A DNA stretch of 64,000 nt, taken from an uncultured Gammaproteobacteria bacterium. Its GTDB lineage: Bacteria; Pseudomonadota; Gammaproteobacteria; UBA4575. The DNA lies in the NCBI GenBank assembly GCA_951812785.1, contig OX638335.1:957501-1021500 (forward strand), read 5' to 3'. The position numbers and the translations under genes are program-made. The notes under the pieces were generated by a model, which worked only from the letters and a program-made list of their open reading frames with translations, did no database searches and had not been told where the DNA came from. Of this stretch, positions 47,724 through 60,593 are shown one piece after another; the stretch's first letter is position 1, and each line of letters starts with the position of its first letter.

Positions 47724-48653
47724 TTACTTAGCGTTATGTAGTTGAATAGTGTTAGCTATTTGATTGGCTGTGTGTAGTGCGCGCAAGCCATCTGTGCCAG
47801 AAACAAGTGGTTGAATATTGTTATGGATACAGTCCAAGAAGTGAGTGATCTCAGTTAACAGTGCATCGGACTTTTCAAAGTTAAAACTTTGTACGTTGAT
47901 TTCACTTTGCTTTCGCGTATAAATTTTCAATTCATGATTTCCCAGGTCTGCAGAAAAATAAGCATTACCTTGGAATAAGCGAAGTTTACGTTCGCTGTTG
48001 GTGCTGACGCGGCTGGCAGTGACATTGGCAACACAGTCATTAGTGAATGTGATGCGAGCGTTAGCGATATCGATATCATCAGACAGTACGCTCATGCCTG
48101 ATGCTTGTATTGATTCAATGTCAGATTGAACAATACTGAGAATAATGTCGATATCGTGAATCATTAAATCAAGGACAACATTGACGTCGGTACCGCGTGT
48201 TTTGAATGGGGATAGACGTTGTGATTCGATGAATTTAGGTTGTTGCATATACTCATCCATGGCGAGCACAGTGGGGTTGAATCTTTCGATATGACCAATT
48301 TGTAGAATTCTATGGTTTTCTTCGGCGATCTTAATTAGCTCTTCTGCCTGCCCAGTTGTCGAGGTCATGGGCTTTTCTAGCAGCACATGCTTGCCACGCG
48401 CCAAAAATTGTTTGGCTATTTCATAGTGGGAGGGAGTAGAAGTGACGATACTAACAGCATCGACATCATTAATTAATGTTTGAAAATCTGTGCTTGCTTT
48501 TGCATCTGGATACAAACTAGCCATTTCTTCAACGGTGGAAGGGTCACTATCTATCAGACCTATTAATCGGCAGTTATTTAAAGCCCGATACTTTTGCGCA
48601 TGAAATCTACCCAGATACCCCGCACCAATTACCGCTATATTTACAATTCCCAT
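47724..48653 (-). CDS. gnnA: GnnA-type Gfo/Idh/MocA oxidoreductase
   Basis: 309 residues. The NAD-binding GAGYLGRFHA is at 10-19, the family motif LLEKPM near 90-95 and DLMIHDIDIIL near 160. In Acidithiobacillus ferrooxidans GnnA oxidises UDP-GlcNAc at C3, GnnB then transaminates, and both genes lie between lpxA and lpxB. The same neighbours here support the call, but other sugar oxidoreductases share the fold. The gene is intact although its partner gnnB, 5 bases downstream, is broken. It is divergent from rnhB. Confidence 0.75.
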   Translation of the reverse strand: MGIVNIAVIGAGYLGRFHAQKYRALNNCRLIGLIDSDPSTVEEMASLYPDAKASTDFQTLINDVDAVSIVTSTPSHYEIAKQFLARGKHVLLEKPMTSTTGQAEELIKIAEENHRILQIGHIERFNPTVLAMDEYMQQPKFIESQRLSPFKTRGTDVNVVLDLMIHDIDIILSIVQSDIESIQASGMSVLSDDIDIANARITFTNDCVANVTASRVSTNSERKLRLFQGNAYFSADLGNHELKIYTRKQSEINVQSFNFEKSDALLTEITHFLDCIHNNIQPLVSGTDGLRALHTANQIANTIQLHNAK

Positions 48654-48774
48654 TCAATAAAAAATCTGTATTATAAAAACTACGCAGTATACGTCCTCTA
48701 GCCTAAATATGGGCATCATTGAGTAAAATAGGCACTTGATTAAAAAGCACTCTAACGTGGTTGAATTCACTGAT

Positions 48775-49350
48775 ATGCAGGTGAATATCAATACTTACGC
48801 AGGTATTGACGAAGTTGGGCGTGGGCCACTTGCCGGACCAGTTGTGGCTGCGGCAGTGGTGCTTGGAGATGCTTATGAATGGGTTGGTCTTAAAAACTCA
48901 AATATGTTAACGCCTAAACGACGTGAAGCCTGCGCAATTGAGATTAGGCAAAATGCATTGGCATGGTCCATTGGTCGCTGTGAAGCTGAAGAAATTGATC
49001 AATACAATATTTTTAATGCTAGTTTGCTGGCGATGCGGCGAGCATTTGAAGGCTTGACTTTGGGTGCTGAATTAGCATTTGTTGATGGTAAATATAGCCC
49101 CGAGCTATCTGTGCGGTCTTATGCCGTTATTAAGGGTGACCAACATGTGCCTGCAATTAGTGCAGCTTCTATCTTGGCTAAAGTAACAAGAGATTTGGAA
49201 ATGTGTGAGTTGGATAAGTCTTATCCTAATTATGGGTTTGCAAAACATAAAGGCTATCCTACGGCCTATCATATGGATGCACTTAAACAGCATGGTCCTT
49301 GTAGTCACCATCGTCGAAGTTTTAAGCCGGTTGCTAATGTATTAAAATGA
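48775..49350 (+). CDS. rnhB: Ribonuclease HII
   Basis: 191 residues from ATG 48775. YAGIDEVGRGPLAGPVVAAAV carries the catalytic Asp-Glu pair; FVDGKYSP, GDQHVPAISAASILAKVTRD and PNYGFAKHKGYPT follow. It cuts RNA in DNA hybrids and single ribonucleotides. In-frame TTG 48736 or GTG 48757 would lengthen it by 13 or 6 residues, and no ribosome binding site decides the matter. The stop overlaps the dnaE start (ATGA), the usual rnhB-dnaE coupling. Confidence 0.93.
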   Translation: MQVNINTYAGIDEVGRGPLAGPVVAAAVVLGDAYEWVGLKNSNMLTPKRREACAIEIRQNALAWSIGRCEAEEIDQYNIFNASLLAMRRAFEGLTLGAELAFVDGKYSPELSVRSYAVIKGDQHVPAISAASILAKVTRDLEMCELDKSYPNYGFAKHKGYPTAYHMDALKQHGPCSHHRRSFKPVANVLK

Positions 49351-52300
49351 ATCCGCAATTTGTCCATTTACGTTTGCATAGCGAATATTCCATTGTCGAT
49401 GGATTGGTGCGTATTCCTGCATTGATGCGCAAAGTATCTGAGTTAGAAATGCCTGCGGTTGCACTGACAGATTTCTCGAACTTATTCGCTTTAGTTAAAT
49501 TTTACCGTACGGCTATTGTTAATGGCGTAAAGCCTATTATTGGCGCTGATGTATTAATTGCAGACCAGAAAATACAACAGCGATACCGAATTGCATTACT
49601 GTGCATGAATAATACCGGCCATCGCAATTTAACAGAATTGTTAACGCGCGCTTATCTAGATGGGCAGCATGGTGCCCAACCTACTATTGATCGAAGTTGG
49701 TTAGAGGAATTCAATGAAGGTTTGATTGTGCTATCCGGTGGGCGTGAAGGTGATTTAGGCAAGTTAATTTTAAAGCAAGATGATACGCGTATTGATGAGT
49801 CTATTCGTAAGTGGGAACAAACTTTTACTGGACGATTCTACATAGAGTTGCAAAGAACGGGCCGAGAAGGTGAGGATATTTATAACGAACGCGCACTAGA
49901 AATTGCTGGAAAAAATAATTTCCCAGTAGTAGCAACTAATGATGTGAGGTTTTTGACTCCAGATGAATTCGAAGCTCATGAAGTGCGCGTATGTATCAAT
50001 CAAGGTCGTGTGTTATCAGATCCTCGTCGCTTGCGCACTTATAGCGAGCAACAATACCTACGTCCTGTAGATGAAATGGTAGCGTTGTATTCGGATGTTC
50101 CTTCTGCAATTTCAAATACGATAGAGATTGCAAAACGTTGTAACGTTCGTTTGGAGTTCGGTAAAAATGTCTTGCCAGAATTCCCTACTGGTAAACTTAC
50201 TACTGATGAATATCTGCGTGAGCAATCTAAATTAGGATTGCAAAATCGTTTAGAAAGAATTAAAGCGTCACGTGGGCCCATTTACTTGGAGGCTTATGAT
50301 CAGCGTTTAGAGGTTGAGCTCAATGTTATTGAGCGTATGGGCTACCCTGGTTACTTTTTAATTGTTTCTGACTTCACTAAATGGGCGCGAGAAAATGGTG
50401 TTCCGGTAGGGCCAGGTCGTGGATCTGGTGCAGGCTCCTTAGTTGCCTATGTTTTAGGTATTACCGACATTGACCCTCTAGAATATGATTTGCTATTTGA
50501 GCGCTTTTTAAATCCAGAGCGAGTATCTATGCCCGATTTTGATATCGACTTTTGTATGGCTGGGCGCGACCGTGTGATTGATTACGTAGCAACTCGCTAC
50601 GGTCGCGAGAAAGTGAGTCAGATTATTACTTACGGCACCATGGCGGCTAAAGCGGTCGTGCGTGATGTCGGGCGTGTGCTTGGACATCCGTATGGATTTG
50701 TTGATCGCATCGCCAAAATGGTGCCCTTTGAAGTGGGCATGACTTTAGCGAAAGCATTAGAGCGTGAGAAAGACTTCAAGCAAATGATCGATGAAGAGGA
50801 GGAAGTGCGAACACTCATTGATATGGCATTGCAACTTGAAGGCTTAGCGCGTAACGCAGGTAAGCACGCCGGAGGTGTAGTAATAGCGCCTTCTAAATTG
50901 ACCGATTTTACTCCGCTTTACTGTGAGGCAGGCGGAGCTAATGTTGTTACCCAATTAGATAAAGATGATGTTGAAGCCATCGGCTTGGTTAAGTTCGATT
51001 TTCTTGGTTTGCGTACGCTAACTATTATTGATCGCACATTGGATAAAGTGAATGCGCGTTTAGAAAAAGAAAACAAACCTTCTATTGATTTGAATGCTTT
51101 ACCACTTGATGATGAAGCCACTTATACACTGCTACAAAATCAACAAACTACTGCAGTATTCCAGTTAGAGTCAGATGGCATAAAGGATATTTTAGGTCGA
51201 CTTAAACCGGATAAATTTGAAGACATCGTTGCACTGGTTGCGTTGTACCGTCCAGGACCATTGCAGTCAGGTATGGTGGATGATTTTATTGATCGTAAGC
51301 ATGGTGCGCTAGTTGAATATCCTCATCCAGATTTGGAAGCGATCCTTAAAGAAACCTATGGGGTAATTCTATATCAAGAGCAGGTAATGCAAATTGCTCA
51401 AGTGTTAGCAGGGTACTCACTCGGTGGCGCTGATTTACTACGCCGCGCAATGGGGAAAAAGAAAGATGAAGAAATGGCCAAACAGCGCGCCATTTTTGTT
51501 AAAGGAGCAACTGAGCGTAACGTAGAAAACGCTAATGCAAACTTTATTTTCGACCTGATGGAAAAATTTGCTGGCTACGGGTTTAACAAATCGCACTCAG
51601 TGGCATACGCCATGCTCTCATACCAAACTGCTTGGTTGAAGGCGCATTACCCTGCAGAGTTTATGGCATCAGTATTGTCCGCGGATATGGATAACACTGA
51701 TAAAGTTGTGCACTTGCGAGAGGAGTGTAGAACTATGGGGTTAGATGTTTTGCCGCCATGTACCAATGCTTCCTACTATGGATTTACGGTTACCGAAGAT
51801 CAGAAAATTGTTTACGGTCTAGGCGCAATTAAAGGTGTGGGTGAAGCAGCCATTGAGTCGTTAGTACAAGAACGTGAAACACAAGGCTTGTATAAATCGC
51901 TAAACGATTTTTGTATGCGATTAGAAACACAGAAGTTTAATCGTCGCAGTATGGAAGCAATGATACGTTCTGGTGGATTAGATTCATGTGGGCATACACG
52001 TGCAACATTAATGCATCATTTGCCAAGAGCTATGCAAACCGCTGAGCAACATCACCGTAATGATGATGTTGGACAGAATGATATGTTTGGTGGCGGTCAA
52101 GTAGTCGCACGCGAAGGGGTGGTCGAAGAGAAGCCTGAATGGGACGAGGACTCGTTGCTAGCGGCTGAACGTGAAACATTGGGGTTATATTTTTCAGGTC
52201 ACCCAGTCGATCAATATCGTGAAGAGTTGGCGAGTCTTGTGGGTAAAACATTGAAACAGCGTTTAGCTCAGCCCATCGCGCCAGTCGATACCAGCTATCG

Positions 52301-52817
52301 AAACAAAGATGCAAATATGGTCAAAGTGGGCGGATTGTTAATGGATATGCGTCTTCGAAATAGTCCTTCTGGACGGATTGCGTTTTTAACCTTAGATGAT
52401 AATACTGCACGCATGCATGTTGCAGTATTTGCTGATGCCTATAGCCAATTCAAGCACCACATAGTAAAAGATCAAATTTTGATCATTAATGGCGTCATCA
52501 GTATCGATGACCATAATGGCAAGCCGCGTATACGAGCTAAAGAAATTGCCCGTCTAGATGATGTGCGAATTGATTACGGAAAAGGCATTGTTATTAGTAT
52601 TAATGCCGAGGAAAAGAAAGGTTCACTTATTGGTGATCTTGAGAATACCTTGAAGCCTTATCGTAATGGCAATTGTAAGGTATTGGTTCAATATCAAACT
52701 GCGCAAGGCGACGCTAAATTCCAGCTCGGTGAGCAATGGAATGTCGCCCCAGAGAGAGATCTGCTCCGAAGACTCTTGAGTCTGGAAGGCGTGGTAGCAG
52801 CTAGAGTCGTTTATTAA
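49347..52817 (+). CDS. dnaE: DNA polymerase III subunit alpha
   Basis: 1156 residues, the usual DnaE1 size. A PHP domain opens the protein (FVHLRLHSEYSIVDG). The catalytic aspartates lie in PDFDID at 395-400, PVGPGRGSGAGSLVAYVLGI just before. The finger region has GLVKFDFLGLRTLT and YGVILYQEQVMQ; an OB fold (VGGLLMDMRLRNSPSGR) lies near 990. It is the replicative polymerase. Confidence 0.98.
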   Translation: MNPQFVHLRLHSEYSIVDGLVRIPALMRKVSELEMPAVALTDFSNLFALVKFYRTAIVNGVKPIIGADVLIADQKIQQRYRIALLCMNNTGHRNLTELLTRAYLDGQHGAQPTIDRSWLEEFNEGLIVLSGGREGDLGKLILKQDDTRIDESIRKWEQTFTGRFYIELQRTGREGEDIYNERALEIAGKNNFPVVATNDVRFLTPDEFEAHEVRVCINQGRVLSDPRRLRTYSEQQYLRPVDEMVALYSDVPSAISNTIEIAKRCNVRLEFGKNVLPEFPTGKLTTDEYLREQSKLGLQNRLERIKASRGPIYLEAYDQRLEVELNVIERMGYPGYFLIVSDFTKWARENGVPVGPGRGSGAGSLVAYVLGITDIDPLEYDLLFERFLNPERVSMPDFDIDFCMAGRDRVIDYVATRYGREKVSQIITYGTMAAKAVVRDVGRVLGHPYGFVDRIAKMVPFEVGMTLAKALEREKDFKQMIDEEEEVRTLIDMALQLEGLARNAGKHAGGVVIAPSKLTDFTPLYCEAGGANVVTQLDKDDVEAIGLVKFDFLGLRTLTIIDRTLDKVNARLEKENKPSIDLNALPLDDEATYTLLQNQQTTAVFQLESDGIKDILGRLKPDKFEDIVALVALYRPGPLQSGMVDDFIDRKHGALVEYPHPDLEAILKETYGVILYQEQVMQIAQVLAGYSLGGADLLRRAMGKKKDEEMAKQRAIFVKGATERNVENANANFIFDLMEKFAGYGFNKSHSVAYAMLSYQTAWLKAHYPAEFMASVLSADMDNTDKVVHLREECRTMGLDVLPPCTNASYYGFTVTEDQKIVYGLGAIKGVGEAAIESLVQERETQGLYKSLNDFCMRLETQKFNRRSMEAMIRSGGLDSCGHTRATLMHHLPRAMQTAEQHHRNDDVGQNDMFGGGQVVAREGVVEEKPEWDEDSLLAAERETLGLYFSGHPVDQYREELASLVGKTLKQRLAQPIAPVDTSYRNKDANMVKVGGLLMDMRLRNSPSGRIAFLTLDDNTARMHVAVFADAYSQFKHHIVKDQILIINGVISIDDHNGKPRIRAKEIARLDDVRIDYGKGIVISINAEEKKGSLIGDLENTLKPYRNGNCKVLVQYQTAQGDAKFQLGEQWNVAPERDLLRRLLSLEGVVAARVVY

Positions 52818-52874
52818 GCGTGCTTTATTGTCTTATTTTTCTGACACTTTCCTGCAATCGTCGCCGAGTCCGAC

Positions 52875-52880
52875 TATAAT
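52875..52880 (+). promoter_or_regulatory. Probable -10 element for accA
   Basis: A consensus TATAAT lies 44 bases before the accA ATG; the matching -35 (CTGCAA, 17 bases upstream) is weak. The dnaE-accA gap is 106 bases, so a separate promoter is reasonable. Confidence 0.45.
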
Positions 52881-52923
52881 GCAAAAAATTTAATGAAAAT
52901 GATTTAATTAATATATAGGGCTT

Positions 52924-53880
52924 ATGGTTTCTGATTATCTAGAATTTGAACAACCGATTGCTGAGTTGGAAGCAAAAATTAATGAGTTGCGTCGAGTTGA
53001 GTCAGACAATGAAATGCAATTAGGGGATGAAATCTCCAAGCTGGAAGCAAAAAGTCGTGCGTTGACGGAAACTATTTATAAAGACTTGTCGGCTTGGCAA
53101 GTTGCTCAAATTGCTCGCCATTCTCGTCGTCCTTATACCTTAGATTACGTGAGAAAATTATTTACTGATTTTGAAGAGTTGCATGGGGATCGTGCTTATT
53201 CAGATGATGCGGCAATTATTTGCGGTATCGCAAAATTTGAAGGCCGTTCAGTGGCCATTATTGGGCATCAAAAAGGGAGAAATACTAAAGAAAATCTTAA
53301 GCGAAATTTTGGTATGCCCAGACCAGAAGGGTATCGTAAAGCGTTACGCATTATGGAAATGGCAGAAAAATTTCAAATGCCAATAGTCACGTTTATTGAT
53401 ACACCTGGTGCGTATCCCGGTGTGGGTGCTGAAGAGCGCGGGCAAGCGCAAGCGATTGCACATAATTTATATCGTATGGCCGAGTTAAAGACGCCTATTA
53501 TTTGTAACGTGATTGGTGAAGGTGGATCGGGTGGCGCATTAGCAATCGGTGTGGGTGATCATTTATCTATGCTTAGCTACAGTACTTATTCGGTTATCTC
53601 TCCTGAAGGCTGTGCTTCCATACTTTGGAAGAACGCCGATAAAGCAGAAGATGCAGCAGAGACATTAGGTATTACTTCTGATCGATTGTTCGAGTTGAAT
53701 CTGGTTGATGAAGTGATAAAAGAGCCTATAAGCGGCGCACATCGTGACTTAGAGACAACCAGTGAAAATATGCGAGCTTCCCTCAGTGAGAATATAAGTC
53801 GGCTGACAAAAATGAACGTGCAAGATTTATTGGAAGCCCGTTTTGAACGATTGACATCGTACGGAATTTTTAAAGATTAG
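52924..53880 (+). CDS. accA: Acetyl-CoA carboxylase carboxyltransferase subunit alpha
   Basis: 318 residues. The N-terminal coiled coil ([15 protein letters not shown]) and crotonase-like core ([50 protein letters not shown]) match AccA. With AccD it transfers carboxyl from biotin to acetyl-CoA, committing carbon to fatty acids. Order dnaE-accA-tilS is conserved in gammaproteobacteria. Confidence 0.98.
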   Translation: MVSDYLEFEQPIAELEAKINELRRVESDNEMQLGDEISKLEAKSRALTETIYKDLSAWQVAQIARHSRRPYTLDYVRKLFTDFEELHGDRAYSDDAAIICGIAKFEGRSVAIIGHQKGRNTKENLKRNFGMPRPEGYRKALRIMEMAEKFQMPIVTFIDTPGAYPGVGAEERGQAQAIAHNLYRMAELKTPIICNVIGEGGSGGALAIGVGDHLSMLSYSTYSVISPEGCASILWKNADKAEDAAETLGITSDRLFELNLVDEVIKEPISGAHRDLETTSENMRASLSENISRLTKMNVQDLLEARFERLTSYGIFKD

Positions 53881-53895
53881 CTTTGCTGGCAGTGT

Positions 53896-55167
53896 ATGCC
53901 TGTCCTCTTAAATAAACTACGAGATTGTCTTTCACAAATTGATGTAAACAGGTCTATCTACATTGGCTACAGTGGTGGAATAGACTCAACCGCTCTACTG
54001 CATGCTAGCAGCACGGCCTGTGCTACTAGTGGTCATAGTTTAAAAGCTATTCATATTAATCACCAGATTCATGCTGATTCGCAGCAATGGTTGCAGCAAT
54101 GTGTGGATCAGTGTCACGCGCTTGATATTGAAATTGAGACTATCGATGTAGACGTTCAGCAATTTAGCCAATACGGTGTCGAAGGTGCTGCGCGTGTAGC
54201 ACGTTATCAAGCATTTGAAAATACATTGCATGCAAGTGATGTTTTGTTCACTGCGCATCATGCTGATGACCAAATCGAAACAATATTGCTACAACTTTTT
54301 CGCGGAGCAGGAGTGCATGGGTTGGCAGGCTGCGCTTCAACAAGATCTATTGGAAAAGCTTTGCTTATTCGACCATGGTTGGAGATTTCTCGACAACAAA
54401 TTGAACGCTATGCTGAGCAACATCAATTACAGTGGTTAGATGATCCATCTAATAATTCTTTAGTCCACGATAGAAATTATTTGCGCCATAAAGTGATGCC
54501 ACTGTTGCATATGCGCTGGCAAGGTTTATGCGAGACCATTGGGCGTAGCAGTCAATGGCAAAGTGAATCTTCGGCTATGTTAGATAGCTTTGCCCAACTT
54601 GATGCTATAGATGCAGTCGATAAAGACCACCGACTGAGTATTGAGAAAATATCAACACTGGATAATGTGCGCTTGAAAAATGTGCTGCGTTGGTGGATTA
54701 GGAGCGCAGGTCGATTAGTACCTAGTGCAGAAGTGTTAGGCAGGGTCATCAATGATACAATTCATAGTCGAAGTGACTGCCAAGCTTGTATTCGTTGGCA
54801 CAATAATGAAATTAGGAAATATCGCGGGCAGCTTTATTTGCAAACAACGAGACCGCCTCATGATGCAACTCTAAGCTATCAATGGGATTTGCAGCAGCCA
54901 TTAGATATTCCCTCGCTGGAGTTGAAATTAACACAACAAGAATTAGATAAATTTGGTGTTAATTTGAATGGCATTGATCTACTGACGGTGAGTTTTCGCC
55001 GTGGTGGTGAAGCTATGCGGCCACGTGGGCGCGGCTGCCAGAAAGAATTAAAAGCGTTGTTCCAAGAACAGGGTGTTGCCCCCTGGGAACGTGACAGAAT
55101 TCCCTTGCTATTTCTCAAGCAACAGCTAATTTTTGTATGGGGATATTGGATTGGGGAAGGATATTGA
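53896..55167 (+). CDS. tilS: tRNA(Ile)-lysidine synthase
   Basis: 423 residues. The PP-loop SGGIDS is at 26-31, with FTAHHADDQIETILLQLFRG and RNYLRHKVMPLL further on; a C-terminal TilS domain contains GGEAMRPRGRGCQKELKALFQ. It converts C34 of tRNA-Ile (CAT) to lysidine so that it reads AUA. It lies 15 bases after accA and probably shares its transcript. Confidence 0.95.
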   Translation: MPVLLNKLRDCLSQIDVNRSIYIGYSGGIDSTALLHASSTACATSGHSLKAIHINHQIHADSQQWLQQCVDQCHALDIEIETIDVDVQQFSQYGVEGAARVARYQAFENTLHASDVLFTAHHADDQIETILLQLFRGAGVHGLAGCASTRSIGKALLIRPWLEISRQQIERYAEQHQLQWLDDPSNNSLVHDRNYLRHKVMPLLHMRWQGLCETIGRSSQWQSESSAMLDSFAQLDAIDAVDKDHRLSIEKISTLDNVRLKNVLRWWIRSAGRLVPSAEVLGRVINDTIHSRSDCQACIRWHNNEIRKYRGQLYLQTTRPPHDATLSYQWDLQQPLDIPSLELKLTQQELDKFGVNLNGIDLLTVSFRRGGEAMRPRGRGCQKELKALFQEQGVAPWERDRIPLLFLKQQLIFVWGYWIGEGY

Positions 55168-55196
55168 TTGAGGCAATCTCCAGGCTTTGGTACTCT
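55168..55196 (+). promoter_or_regulatory. Candidate pyrG promoter
   Basis: TTGAGG (55168-55173) and TACTCT (55191-55196) are spaced 17 bases apart, directly after the tilS stop and 32 bases before the pyrG ATG. Confidence 0.5.
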
Positions 55197-55225
55197 AATA
55201 TCCCATCTTGCATTTCGGAATTTAA

Positions 55226-57750
<2,525 letters not shown>

Positions 57751-57779
57751 TGGTTAATAGGAATTTATAACGGGCTTAA

Positions 57780-59075
<1,296 letters not shown>

Positions 59076-59112
59076 ATTTTTTATAGACAATAGGATGTAT
59101 TAGATAAACTCA

Positions 59113-59406
59113 ATGAAGCTGTTTATTCTATTTTTGGTTAGCGTTTTTATCATTCTGCAATACCAGTTGTGGATAGATAGAGACGGAGTACGTAAGCTGG
59201 TTCATTTAAGCGATCATATTGAAGACCAAACAGCAAAAAATCAGCAGCTCTATGAGAGAAATGAAGTTCTTGCTGCCGAGGTGGAAGATCTTAAATCTGG
59301 ATTCGATGCGATAGAAGAACGTGCGCGAATGGAGTTAGGAATGATTCGTGAAGGCGAAACATTTTTTCAGGTCATCGAAGAAGATAGTTCGCAGAAGAGC
59401 AAATGA
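59113..59406 (+). CDS. ftsB: Cell division protein FtsB
   Basis: 97 residues: one N-terminal membrane helix (about 1-18), then a coiled coil (about 28-65) and the family ending ERARMELGMIREGETFFQV. It forms the FtsQLB divisome complex in the inner membrane. The position between eno and ispD is universal in gammaproteobacteria. The stop overlaps the ispD ATG. Confidence 0.95.
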   Translation: MKLFILFLVSVFIILQYQLWIDRDGVRKLVHLSDHIEDQTAKNQQLYERNEVLAAEVEDLKSGFDAIEERARMELGMIREGETFFQVIEEDSSQKSK

Positions 59407-60101
59407 ATACAGTGCCCAAATGCTGGGCTGTTATCCCTGCTGCAGGGGTAGGTGAAAGAGTTGGCTCCTCTATACCTAAGCAATATCTGCAAATAGAGGG
59501 TAAAACTATTTTAGAGCATGCAATAAATCCCTTCATTAGAAATAGTCGCATTGAAGGTATAACAGTCGCGCTTAATCCACAAGATAGCCATTTTTCAACG
59601 CTAGGCATAAAGTCTAGCTCAAGAAAAATTCACTCAGTCACCGGTGGTGTTACTCGCGCCCATTCAGTGCTGAGTGCGCTAGACAGTTTTGAAGCGCAGT
59701 TGGATAAAGGTGATTTTGTTCTAGTGCATGATGCTGCGCGGCCGTTTTTGACTATGAATGACTTAGATCGATTAATAGATGTATGCCTTAGACACGAAGT
59801 GGGAGGTGTTATTGGCGCGCGCGTGACGGATACGATTAAGCAAGTTGATAACAATCATATTGTAAACACTTTGGACCGTGAGAATATTTGGCGTGCTTTT
59901 ACACCACAGATGTTTAAATTTGGGGCGCTACAATTTGCAGTACAGAAAGCCCTTAAAGAGAATATTGCGATAACAGATGAAGCTAGTGCGTTAGAGTATT
60001 CTGGGTATAAGCCGCGTATGGTTGAAGGTGATTCGCGCAATATAAAAGTGACAATTGCTGAGGATCTCTCTTTAGCAGAAATATTTTTGCAAAAAGAATA
60101 A
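59403..60101 (+). CDS. ispD: 2-C-Methyl-D-erythritol 4-phosphate cytidylyltransferase
   Basis: 232 residues. The nucleotide-binding IPAAGVGERVGSSIPKQYL is at the N-terminus; VLVHDAARPF and ITDEASALEYSG follow. It is step three of the MEP pathway. It overlaps ftsB by 4 bases and lies 3 bases before ispF. Confidence 0.97.
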   Translation: MNTVPKCWAVIPAAGVGERVGSSIPKQYLQIEGKTILEHAINPFIRNSRIEGITVALNPQDSHFSTLGIKSSSRKIHSVTGGVTRAHSVLSALDSFEAQLDKGDFVLVHDAARPFLTMNDLDRLIDVCLRHEVGGVIGARVTDTIKQVDNNHIVNTLDRENIWRAFTPQMFKFGALQFAVQKALKENIAITDEASALEYSGYKPRMVEGDSRNIKVTIAEDLSLAEIFLQKE

Positions 60102-60104
60102 CCC

Positions 60105-60572
60105 ATGAGAATTGGTCAAGGATTTGATGCGCATCGTTTCATTGCAGGCAATGAGATCACCTTGGGTGGTGTCATTATTCCGCACAAATTTGCAATTGAA
60201 GCGCATTCGGATGGTGATGTGTTGCTGCACGCGCTTTGCGACGCACTATTAGGTGCTGCAGGTTTGGGTGATATAGGTAAACATTATTCAGATCAAGATA
60301 ACGAAAATAAAAATAAAGACTCAAGAGAGTTTGTTGTTGATATTGTAAAAAAACTAAAGGCTAAGGATTTAAAGATCATTAATGTAGATGCTACGATTAT
60401 ATTGCAGTCGCCAAAAATTGGTCCTTATATTGACCAGATGTGCCAAATTATTGCAGATGACCTGACGTTGGATATGAGTTCCATTAATGTAAAAGCTACA
60501 ACGACAGAGCGCATAGGGTTTATTGGTCGTGAAGAAGGGATAGCAGCAATGGCTGTTGTTCTTTTGCAGTAG
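60105..60572 (+). CDS. ispF: 2-C-Methyl-D-erythritol 2,4-cyclodiphosphate synthase
   Basis: 155 residues, the family size. IGQGFDAHRF carries the metal-binding Asp and His, HSDGDVLLHALCDALLGA the third ligand, and TTTERIGFIGREEGIA closes the protein. It is a trimeric zinc enzyme of the MEP pathway, translationally close to ispD. Confidence 0.98.
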   Translation: MRIGQGFDAHRFIAGNEITLGGVIIPHKFAIEAHSDGDVLLHALCDALLGAAGLGDIGKHYSDQDNENKNKDSREFVVDIVKKLKAKDLKIINVDATIILQSPKIGPYIDQMCQIIADDLTLDMSSINVKATTTERIGFIGREEGIAAMAVVLLQ

Positions 60573-60593
60573 CGGATTAGCAATCCCTTGTCG

